From: Deltaproteobacteria bacterium
GTDB taxonomy: Bacteria; Myxococcota_A; UBA9042; DTJE01
Reading direction: 5' to 3'
NCBI GenBank assembly: GCA_013151875.1
Contig: JAADHL010000323.1
Location: forward strand, 1 to 10,168
DNA: 10,168 nucleotides
The notes below the pieces were generated by a model, which worked only from the letters and a program-made list of their open reading frames with translations, was not told the origin of the DNA and searched no databases. Positions 1 through 5,686 of the stretch are shown in pieces. A program made the position numbers and the translations under genes. Numbering within the stretch: position 1 is the stretch's first letter; every line of letters starts with the position of its first letter.

Positions 1-265
1 TGACCTCTTCTTCGACCCCCACCCTGCGCGCCAGCGCGGCAACCCGCCCCGACATCGACTCCAGGAGTCCCCTCACTATCCTGCCGACCTCCACGCCGTC
101 GTTGACCAGGTTGACACCTCCGATTCCGCGAATACGCTGCACATCGAGTTATGACACATGCGCTCCCGGCATCCATGGAGGCATCGTCCATCTGGCAGAT
201 CTCCAGTTCGAGAGTGCGAGCCATCGCGTCCAGGAAGCGTCCGGTTCCCGCGACCGTGGCATGTG
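1..265 (-). pseudogene. Decayed acyl-CoA dehydratase activase (BadF/BcrA/HgdC-type ATPase), C-terminal half, off left edge
   Basis: This is a remnant of the ATPase that activates 2-hydroxyacyl-CoA dehydratases or benzoyl-CoA reductases (ASKHA fold, dimer bridged by a 4Fe-4S cluster). Three minus-strand frames together give consecutive family-like segments. Positions 260-141 read ATVAGTGRFLDAMARTL and onward to ITRC. Positions 141-115 read CSVFAESEV. Positions 115-2 read VNLVNDGVEVGRIVRGLLE and then SMSGRVAALARRVGVEEEV. Intact activases carry NDKCAAGTGRFLD, then CTVFAESEV and S/N-L-L..G, in that order and at similar spacing, so homology is convincing from memory of the family. The frame changes near 141 and near 115, each explicable by a small indel, and the N-terminal half of the enzyme is absent upstream. 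The cysteine of NDKCAAGTG is not preserved in frame. The gene continues beyond position 1. Sequencing error could explain the two small frameshifts but not the missing N-terminus. Confidence 0.75.
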
Positions 266-425
266 AGTTCGGCCTGGAAGGCGTCCCTCGACGTCACCCG
301 CGCATCGAACATATCGAATTCGAAGACCAAACGCGGGATATCCGCCTTGAATGCCTCGTGCATGTGCATGAAGTCGGTGATGTACGACTCGATGTTGCCC
401 CTGAACTGCCTCGACATCGGTTGGC
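266..425 (-). pseudogene. Fragment resembling the C-terminal part of a 2-hydroxyacyl-CoA dehydratase D-component
   Basis: The open frame from 417 down to about 266 reads MSRQFRGNIESYITDF, then MHMHEAFKADIPRLVFEFDM and FDARVTSRDAFQAEL. The 'IPRLVFEFDMFDARVTSRDAF' type of stretch resembles the last beta strand and helix of the 2-hydroxyglutaryl-CoA dehydratase D-component/benzoyl-CoA reductase family, where a short strand after 'GIP' is followed by a region that sets up the C-terminal helix. Partnership with the activase remnant next to it on the same strand supports the call, because these genes usually sit together. The frame has stop codons just upstream (about 450-460). At about 265 it runs directly into the activase C-terminal half, so the natural end of this gene and the activase N-terminus are both missing, as expected from an internal deletion. 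The family call is inference; a profile search is needed. Confidence 0.45.
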
Positions 426-693
426 GTGTAGGAACTTTGATCGCGGTTTTGCCTCATCAAGCAAAGTATGGAAGTTGGTGAGGAGGTCGTCAATGGCAGG
501 GATTTTTTCGCCGCGTCGTTGGAACGCAATGACGGGGGTGGTTTGTGGGCGCACCGATACGCCCCGCCGGCTTCGTGTGAAACCCTATGTCCGTAAACAT
601 CCTCACTCGGCTTTTATCCCATATTGAAGGACGAGCACGAGATGTCTGCGCTGGTGCGGCAAAGATGACGGCCGCTTTTTCGAGTTGGTCGCT
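426..693. other. Non-coding or degenerate stretch downstream of the lipoprotein gene
   Basis: I see no convincing gene here. A minus-strand frame from 554 to about 430 reads MRPQTTPVIAFQRRGEKIPA and then IDDLLTNFHTLLDEAKPRSK. It has coding-like composition but I do not recognise a family. It may be another fragment of the decayed dehydratase locus or chance. Immediately after the lipoprotein stop, the minus strand contains a weak GCGGC/GCCGC stem (about 653-673) with a 10-base loop and no following U-tract, so no intrinsic terminator can be claimed. Confidence 0.3.
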
Positions 694-1947
694 TTAAAGC
701 AGGAACACGAGGTAGTTGATGATCTTTGCCAGCTTGACCATCTGATTGGCCTGTTCATTGTTATGGAACGTGGTGAAGACAACGCGCCCCCCGTCAATCC
801 CTTCCGGTTTAAAGGACATCATGACCGGCAGGGTCGTCTTGAACTGCTGGGGGAAGTAGGCCTCCACGTGCAGCATCGTCTCCGGCGCGATGGACTCGGC
901 CTTGACCAGGGGCCCAAGGTCGTACTTGAGGTCGATCTGCTCGTTGCCCAGGCCTCCCAGGTAGGCCACCAGCGCGGGGTCCACGATGGTCCCGTTCGCG
1001 GTCTGCCACCCGTTGACCACGTAGGGGTCCGCGGGGAAATCGACATACTGGGGCCACGTATCCTCGAAGTACACGAAGGCATAGTCCGACAGGTACAGGG
1101 ATCCTCCCTTGGCCACGAACGCCTTGAGGTTGGCCGCCACTGCTGAGTCCATGATGTTTGCCGGGGACGAGCCGCAGTTGATGAAGATCACGTCGTATTT
1201 GTTCAGTTCCTTGCTGTCGTTCAGGAAACCTTCCGCCTCGGTGGACCAGTCGTCCTCACCTATACCGTCGTACCAGTCGTATTTCAGTTTCAGCTTGTCC
1301 AGGAACCACTCTATGTCGTCCCAGTCGCCGCTTATCACCGCGATCTTGGCTGCGTTGGCCGCGAAGCAGCGATCATTGGACGAGGCCACTGTGGTCATGC
1401 CCTGCTCTACGAAGACCGCGAACTGGCCCGTGAAGGAGCCCTTTTCCATGTTCACGGTCTGCAGTCCGCAGGGCACGTTTTCAAGCTGGTATGTCCCTGT
1501 CGCGTCGGACTTGGCCTCCAGCACCACGGTATTGCCGTCGCAGTCCAGGGTTTCTATCCACACCCTGACGTCGGGAATGGCGGTCTGGCCGTCCGGTGCG
1601 CAGGTCAGGCCCTTCAGAATCCCGGTGCCGCACCCTTCGCAGCCTCCAACCGATCCGACATCGCCCTTGTCCGACTGGGTATCGGCGCCGGTCGTATCGC
1701 TGCCGGACGGAATATCCACGCCGGCCGTGTCGGGAGCCCCGCTGTCAAGGCCGTCTTCAGGCAACTGACCGGAGTCGGCGTCGATCGGAATATAGGCATC
1801 CTGCCCCTCCGGCACGTCCCAGTCGGGTGGAACGGTCCCGTCGAACGCGATAGGTACGTCACCACCAGGACCAGTGTCCAGGGTGGACGACCCGCTGCAA
1901 CCCAGGGCGAGCAGGGCCGCGGAAACCAGAATCATGGAAACACGCAT
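694..1947 (-). CDS. Secreted lipoprotein with carboxypeptidase-regulatory-like and GATase/ThuA-like domains
   Basis: This is a 417-residue predicted lipoprotein. Residues 1-17 form a lipoprotein signal (MRVSMILVSAALLALGC) with Cys17 as the lipidation site and Ser18 at +2, compatible with outer-membrane sorting. Residues 18-100 are a low-complexity linker rich in Asp, Gly, Ser, Thr and Pro, typical of cell-surface lipoproteins of Myxococcota-like bacteria. Residues about 101-185 contain a GCEGCG motif and a strand-rich segment (PDVRVWIETLDCDG, then DATGTYQLENVPCG) like the carboxypeptidase regulatory domain. Residues about 200-417 look like an alternating beta/alpha domain of the ThuA/class I glutamine amidotransferase type (KIAVISGD, YDVIFINCGSS, LKAFVAKGGSLYLSDYAF, VVFTTFHNNEQ). 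No catalytic triad can be assigned. The start has a strong AGGAGGAA ribosome site. It lies 125 bases downstream of the hydrolase gene on the same strand and could be co-transcribed with it. Biological role unknown. Confidence 0.88.
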   Translation of the reverse strand: MRVSMILVSAALLALGCSGSSTLDTGPGGDVPIAFDGTVPPDWDVPEGQDAYIPIDADSGQLPEDGLDSGAPDTAGVDIPSGSDTTGADTQSDKGDVGSVGGCEGCGTGILKGLTCAPDGQTAIPDVRVWIETLDCDGNTVVLEAKSDATGTYQLENVPCGLQTVNMEKGSFTGQFAVFVEQGMTTVASSNDRCFAANAAKIAVISGDWDDIEWFLDKLKLKYDWYDGIGEDDWSTEAEGFLNDSKELNKYDVIFINCGSSPANIMDSAVAANLKAFVAKGGSLYLSDYAFVYFEDTWPQYVDFPADPYVVNGWQTANGTIVDPALVAYLGGLGNEQIDLKYDLGPLVKAESIAPETMLHVEAYFPQQFKTTLPVMMSFKPEGIDGGRVVFTTFHNNEQANQMVKLAKIINYLVFLL

Positions 1948-2072
1948 GCCTTCCTCCTGTTCTCCATGTTTTTTTTGCCGTTTTCCTTGGCTGTTCTATT
2001 TGCCGTCCAATCAGTGCGGGGAAACTTTCCTGTTTTTCGTCCCAGAGGTCAAGCCGTTGCGATCGGTTCGGG

Positions 2073-2909
2073 TCAATCCAACAGGTGGCGGTCGAACCAC
2101 CTCCGCGCCATCCACAGTATGAGAGGCACGAAGAACTCGGCCGAGTAGTGGCCGCACGGCAGCAGTATCCGTCTGGGCCTGCCCGCTGCCTCCCACAGTC
2201 GCCGCCCGTACCTGGGCCTGACCACCCTGTCGAACAGGGCCGAGAACATCAAGGTCGTGTCAGGGTTCATGCCGCCGGCGGGCTTGGCATTGTCCATGGG
2301 GTCCAAAGCCTCGTGCAGGACAGGCCCCAGATCCGATTCCGGAATGCCCAGGCGGTTTGAAACAGCCTCCCTGTACTCGTTGATGAAGTCGTCGTCCGCG
2401 GTCAGCAGCAGGTCGGCCAGGCCCGCGCCGCCGATCACCAGGACGGCCGCCTTGACGCGGGGGTCGGTGCCCGCCAGGATGCTGGCCTGCATGGCGCCCA
2501 TGCTCACGCCGAGCACCCCTAGACGATCCGGGTCGAAACCTCCGTTTTCGATGAACCAGTCCACGCCGGCGCCCACGTCCAGAGGGGTCTGTCGCGCCAG
2601 CCTCGCGAGGTCCTCAACAGTTCTTTCCGGCGCAAGCCATTCCGCCCTGCGCTCCATGCGCAGGCACGTGAACCCCTGCCTTGCCAGATACACGGTCAGC
2701 ATGGTGCTGACCTCGTAGTCGCCGGCGGTTATGGGCAGCACCACGACACCGGCCCGCTCGCGGCCCCTCTTCGATTGTGTCGGCCGATAGCAGTGCGCCT
2801 TCACCCCGTCCGCGGGGAACAGACAGTCCGCCCCGTCTGGAAAATGCACGGCCTCGACCTTGAAGCCGCTTCGTGACTCGCCCGAGCTTTCGTCGTGTTT
2901 CCTGTTCAT
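2073..2909 (-). CDS. Alpha/beta-hydrolase (dienelactone hydrolase/esterase-like)
   Basis: This is a 278-residue cytosolic protein without signal peptide or membrane segment. The alpha/beta-hydrolase core is visible: a strand AGVVVLPI (53-60), a helix/strand LARQGFTCLRMER (75-87), the nucleophile elbow GVSMG at 134-138 with Ser136, a strand KAAVLVIGGAG (153-163), a likely acid Asp227 in LFDRVVRP, and a catalytic His254 in PCGHYSAEFF. Family members cleave ester or related bonds; the substrate cannot be read from the sequence. Its promoter is back-to-back with that of the TetR-efflux operon, and the putative operator lies between them, suggesting joint regulation with the pump. The assigned ATG has no Shine-Dalgarno and lies only about 2-3 bases from the predicted transcription start, so translation may be leaderless. 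Alternatively it may begin at GTG 2849 (Val21), which precedes the conserved core. An annotation from either start keeps all catalytic residues. Confidence 0.88.
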   Translation of the reverse strand: MNRKHDESSGESRSGFKVEAVHFPDGADCLFPADGVKAHCYRPTQSKRGRERAGVVVLPITAGDYEVSTMLTVYLARQGFTCLRMERRAEWLAPERTVEDLARLARQTPLDVGAGVDWFIENGGFDPDRLGVLGVSMGAMQASILAGTDPRVKAAVLVIGGAGLADLLLTADDDFINEYREAVSNRLGIPESDLGPVLHEALDPMDNAKPAGGMNPDTTLMFSALFDRVVRPRYGRRLWEAAGRPRRILLPCGHYSAEFFVPLILWMARRWFDRHLLD

Positions 2910-2917
2910 CCGTCGAA

Positions 2918-2946
2918 AGTATCAAGGTCGACATACGTGATGTCAA
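2918..2946 (-). promoter_or_regulatory. Predicted sigma70-type promoter of the hydrolase gene
   Basis: On the minus strand, a consensus -35 TTGACA (2946-2941) is followed by 17 bases and then GATACT (2923-2918, 4 of 6 matches to TATAAT). The expected start of transcription is about 2911-2912, almost at the annotated ATG (2909). This is a better -10 match than on the opposite side. Confidence 0.6.
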
Positions 2947-2948
2947 AC

Positions 2949-2966
2949 CAATCAATCGATTGATTG
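2949..2966. promoter_or_regulatory. Perfect 18-bp palindrome, probable TetR-family operator
   Basis: CAATCAATCGATTGATTG is a perfect inverted repeat centred between 2957 and 2958. It sits in the 112-base divergent intergenic region, touching the plus-strand -35 box and 3 bases from the minus-strand -35 box. TetR-family dimers typically bind palindromes of this length next to their own genes. Binding by the adjacent regulator would be expected to block both promoters. The operator function is inferred from position and symmetry. Confidence 0.7.
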
Positions 2967-2992
2967 ACATCCCAGGATGATGGTGCCAGTAT
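2964..2992 (+). promoter_or_regulatory. Predicted sigma70-type promoter of the TetR-efflux operon
   Basis: A consensus -35 TTGACA (2964-2969) is followed by 17 bases and CAGTAT (2987-2992), a weak -10 that keeps the important A at position 2 and T at position 6. The -35 overlaps the last bases of the 18-bp palindrome. The start would lie near 2999, about 20 bases before the ATG of the regulator, which is preceded by GAGG at 3011-3014. Confidence 0.5.
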
Positions 2993-3021
2993 TTCTCCGG
3001 GATCTGGAATGAGGCTTTTCG

Positions 3022-3678
3022 ATGGATGGCCGGAAGGCGACAGGTAACCTTACGACCCGGGAGCGGCTGATAGCCGCGGCGAACGAGCTTTTCGCGCTGC
3101 ATGGTTTCAACGCCGTCAGCACGCGGGCCCTGGCGGCGCATGCCGGCTGCAACCTTTCGATGATTCATTACTACTTCGGTTCCAAAGAAGGCATGCTCCG
3201 GGAAATCATGCGTATCAATGTACTGACCATCAGAAAACGGTTGGAATCTCTCCTTGAGGGGGGCGGGTCTTCCGAGGATCGTTTCCGGCAGTTCGTGGAC
3301 TTCATCATGGAATTCCTGGAAGGGCACGGGGACCTGATGCGGCTGGCCTTTCAAGAGGTCCTGTTCGGCGATGAGGCGCGGGCCGAGGAAGTGGCCCCGA
3401 TTCTGCAAACGAACCTGGGTCTGCTGGCGGGCATTCTGGAGGGCGCCAGGGTCGAGGGCCGTCTGCGGGACGTGGATCCCCCGATTGTGGCCGTGCTGAC
3501 CATGGGTATGCTGATCTTCTATTTTCTGGGGTACCCGCTCACGTCTCGAATCCTGGGTACCCGCAGCCCGGAACTGATCGATGAACTAAAGCGCAACGCG
3601 ACCGAAATCCTGGTTCGGGGCGTGTTCAAGGACATGGGAACAAGCACCGGCGGTTCATCACGACGGAGGAAGAAATGA
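3022..3678 (+). CDS. TetR/AcrR-family transcriptional regulator (CecR/YbiH-like position)
   Basis: This is a 218-residue one-component regulator. The N-terminal DNA-binding domain spans about residues 11-58: TTRERLIAAANELFALHGF forms helix 1, STRALAAHAG the second helix, and CNLSMIHYYFGSKEGML the recognition helix followed by the typical Y-F-x-S-K-E/D-x-L motif. Residues about 60-205 form the helical ligand-binding/dimerisation domain, which varies in this family, so the inducer is not predictable. The C-terminal tail GGSSRRRKK is basic. The start ATG has GAGG seven bases upstream. The stop overlaps the adaptor gene start as ATGA (3675-3678), placing the regulator first in the efflux operon. 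This matches E. coli, where CecR (YbiH) precedes ybhG-ybhFSR. It most likely represses itself, the pump genes and the divergent hydrolase through the palindrome at 2949-2966. Confidence 0.93.
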   Translation: MDGRKATGNLTTRERLIAAANELFALHGFNAVSTRALAAHAGCNLSMIHYYFGSKEGMLREIMRINVLTIRKRLESLLEGGGSSEDRFRQFVDFIMEFLEGHGDLMRLAFQEVLFGDEARAEEVAPILQTNLGLLAGILEGARVEGRLRDVDPPIVAVLTMGMLIFYFLGYPLTSRILGTRSPELIDELKRNATEILVRGVFKDMGTSTGGSSRRRKK

Positions 3679-4772
3679 AGCGGATTCTGGCGGTTTTCGT
3701 TGTGCTGGCCCTGGTGCTTGGCGCCGCGCTCTGGTGGAAGATCCGCGACCAGGAACGGCGGGCCGAACGGCCCCCTGGGAGTTCGGGCATCGTGGAAACA
3801 ACGCGTGTTGCGGTCTCGGCGTGTATTGGGGCGCGGATCCTGCGGATGCGTGTCGACGAGGGTGATCGGATTCGGGCCGGCGATGTGCTGGCGGAACTGG
3901 ACTGCACCGAACCGGACGCCTTTGTGGCCGAGGCCCTGGCCCGGGTGGAGGCTGCCAAGGCGCAGGTTACGGCGGTAAAAAGCCGGATGGAGGCGGCTGC
4001 ATTCCAGGCAAGAGCGTCCAAGCGCAAGGCCGCCGGGCAGAAGGCCCAGGTGACGTCCATACGCGCGCAGCAGTCAAACGCCTTGCGCCAGAGCCAGCGC
4101 GCGGGACGGCTGGCCGGTGAAAGCGTGATGGCCAGGGTCAAGTACGAGAACGCGGACGCCGTGACAAGGGACCTGACCGGGCGCCTCGTTGCGGCCGGAG
4201 AGGCCGCGCGTGCCTCGGAACTGGGATTCCGGGCAGCGGAACTCCAGGCCAGGTCGATCGAGGATCAGGCGAAGGCGGCCGAGCGTCAGGTGGATGCCAT
4301 GGAGGCCGCGCTGAAGCGGGCCAGGGCGGCCCAGGCCGAGTGCACTGTAAAGGCGCCCCTGAACGGTTATGTGACCCTGCGGGCCCGTGAGCCCGGCGAG
4401 GTGGTGCTGCCGGGCTCCGTGCTGTACGAGGTCACGGACGACTCGGTGACAAAGGTGACCTTTTACGTGGCCAATCTCGACCTGGGCCGGGTCGCCCCGG
4501 GACTGCCGGTTACGGTGGAGGCCGACGCGTGGCCCGGCAAATCGTTCAAGGGGGCTTTGACCAGGGTGGGACGGGAGGCTGAGTTCACGCCCCGGACCAT
4601 CCAGACGCGCAGCGACCGGGAGCGCCTCGTATATGAGGTGGAGGCGCGTGTGGAAAACCCGGAAGGGTTGCTGCGATCAGGCATGCCTGTCGAGGTGCGC
4701 GTTGATGAGGGGTCTGCCGCTGGAACCCCCGGCGGCCCCGGATCTGAGGCACGGACCCCGGAGGCCCGGTGA
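3675..4772 (+). CDS. HlyD/YbhG-type periplasmic adaptor (membrane fusion protein) of ABC exporter
   Basis: This 365-residue protein bridges the inner-membrane ABC transporter and the outer-membrane factor. An N-terminal membrane anchor covers residues 4-21 (ILAVFVVLALVLGAALWW) with a positive MKR start. A half lipoyl domain follows at about 38-78 (GIVETTRVAVSACIGARI, VDEGDRIRAGDVLAELD). An Ala/Lys/Arg/Gln-rich alpha-helical hairpin covers about 80-222. The second lipoyl half is at about 223-253 (CTVKAPLNGYVTLR, EPGEVVLPGSVLYEV). A beta-barrel region at about 258-345 carries the conserved AEFTPRTIQTRSDRERLVYE stretch typical of YbhG-like adaptors. The last 20 residues are a Gly/Pro/Ser-rich tail. 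There is no Cys lipobox, so it is an uncleaved signal anchor. A GGAGGA ribosome site (3665-3670) precedes the ATG, and the start overlaps the regulator stop. Its stop overlaps the next gene start, indicating translational coupling. Confidence 0.93.
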   Translation: MKRILAVFVVLALVLGAALWWKIRDQERRAERPPGSSGIVETTRVAVSACIGARILRMRVDEGDRIRAGDVLAELDCTEPDAFVAEALARVEAAKAQVTAVKSRMEAAAFQARASKRKAAGQKAQVTSIRAQQSNALRQSQRAGRLAGESVMARVKYENADAVTRDLTGRLVAAGEAARASELGFRAAELQARSIEDQAKAAERQVDAMEAALKRARAAQAECTVKAPLNGYVTLRAREPGEVVLPGSVLYEVTDDSVTKVTFYVANLDLGRVAPGLPVTVEADAWPGKSFKGALTRVGREAEFTPRTIQTRSDRERLVYEVEARVENPEGLLRSGMPVEVRVDEGSAAGTPGGPGSEARTPEAR

Positions 4773-5686
4773 TGGAACCGGTCCTGGTCGCCAACGGACT
4801 GAGGAGGCGGTTTGGGGATGTGAACGCCCTGGACGGCCTTTCCCTGGAGGTGCTTCCCGGGGAGCTGTACGGGCTTGTGGGCCCCGACGGGGCGGGCAAG
4901 ACGACCACCATGCGAATTTTCGCAGGCCTGATGGACCCTGACGAAGGGACCGTCCACGTTCTGGGCAGCAACCCCACGGACCGACGATCAGGCGTGCGCG
5001 AGGAACTGGGCTACATGCCCCAGCAATACAGCCTGTACGGCGACTTGAGCGTTATCGAGAATCTGCGCTTTTTCGGCGCCCTCTTTTGCCTGGAGCGGGA
5101 CGTATTCATCGAGCGGACTAACCGCCTGCTGGCCATCACGCACCTCGAATCATTTCGGGACAGGCGCGCAGAGGCCCTGTCCGGCGGCATGTACAAGAAA
5201 CTGGCCCTGGCGTGCGCCCTGCTCCATCAGCCCCGGGTGCTCCTGCTGGATGAGCCGACAAACGGGGTGGACCCCATATCGAGGGGCGAGTTGTGGGAAT
5301 TGCTGTACGAGTTCGTGGAGTCCGGAATGGGAGTGGTCGTGTCCACGCCCTACATGGACGAGGCCTCCATGTGCCACCGGGTGGGGCTGATCCACCGGGG
5401 CCGCCTGCTCCAGCAGGGCCGGCCCGCCGACCTGGTAGGCCGATTCGTGGACACGGTAATCCGGGTGGACCGGCACGACTCGGGCATAGAGGCCGTCATC
5501 GCGGAACACGGTGACGTAATCCTGGGGGTGTCGCCGTTGGGCGGGGGCCTGCGGATCGTAATCCGCAGCCAGGCCGCCGACGCCGTGGCCGAGGCCCTGA
5601 GGGGTGCCGGAGCGACCATAGAACCCGTGCGGCCGGGCTTCGAGGACATGTTCCTGTCCGAAATCCGCGCTGGGGGCGGGACATGA
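4772..5686 (+). CDS. ABC exporter ATPase 1 (N-terminal YbhF-half equivalent, degenerate H-loop)
   Basis: This 304-residue nucleotide-binding protein powers the ABC-2 permeases at the cytoplasmic face. Walker A is GPDGAGKT (37-44), the form typical of the first half of YbhF-like double ATPases. The Q-loop is MPQQ (Gln84), the signature is LSGGM (136-140), and Walker B is VLLLDE (156-161) with Glu161. The switch histidine is replaced: the H-loop reads STPYMDEA with Pro193 where STHYMDEA is usual. Residues about 220-304 form the C-terminal extension ending in EDMFLSEI, common in ABC-2 drug-exporter ATPases. I chose ATG 4772, which overlaps the adaptor stop (TGATG) and lies seven bases after GGAGG (4760-4764). 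A GTG at 4769 would add one residue but sits only four bases from the ribosome site. It is expected to form a heterodimer with the next gene product. Confidence 0.95.
   Translation: MEPVLVANGLRRRFGDVNALDGLSLEVLPGELYGLVGPDGAGKTTTMRIFAGLMDPDEGTVHVLGSNPTDRRSGVREELGYMPQQYSLYGDLSVIENLRFFGALFCLERDVFIERTNRLLAITHLESFRDRRAEALSGGMYKKLALACALLHQPRVLLLDEPTNGVDPISRGELWELLYEFVESGMGVVVSTPYMDEASMCHRVGLIHRGRLLQQGRPADLVGRFVDTVIRVDRHDSGIEAVIAEHGDVILGVSPLGGGLRIVIRSQAADAVAEALRGAGATIEPVRPGFEDMFLSEIRAGGGT

Noticed and set aside
151..627. 158-codon plus-strand open frame across the left region
   Set aside because: It lies antisense to the activase remnant, has no recognisable domain and no ribosome site; open frames are common on the opposite strand of G+C-rich DNA.
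650..690. GCGGC/GCCGC hairpin after the lipoprotein stop as intrinsic terminator
   Set aside because: The stem is only five pairs with a ten-base loop and no U-tract follows on the minus strand.
2023..2052. Possible promoter for the lipoprotein gene, TTGACC followed by 17 bases and GAAAGT on the minus strand
   Set aside because: The -10 match is poor (3 of 6), so separate transcription from the hydrolase cannot be claimed.
2614..3408. 264-codon minus-strand frame spanning the divergent control region
   Set aside because: It overlaps both the hydrolase gene in another frame and the TetR gene antisense, and would run through the promoter/operator; its composition is not protein-like.
4769..4771. 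GTG start for the first ATPase
   Set aside because: It lies only four bases after GGAGG, while ATG 4772 lies at the more usual seven bases; the difference is a single residue.
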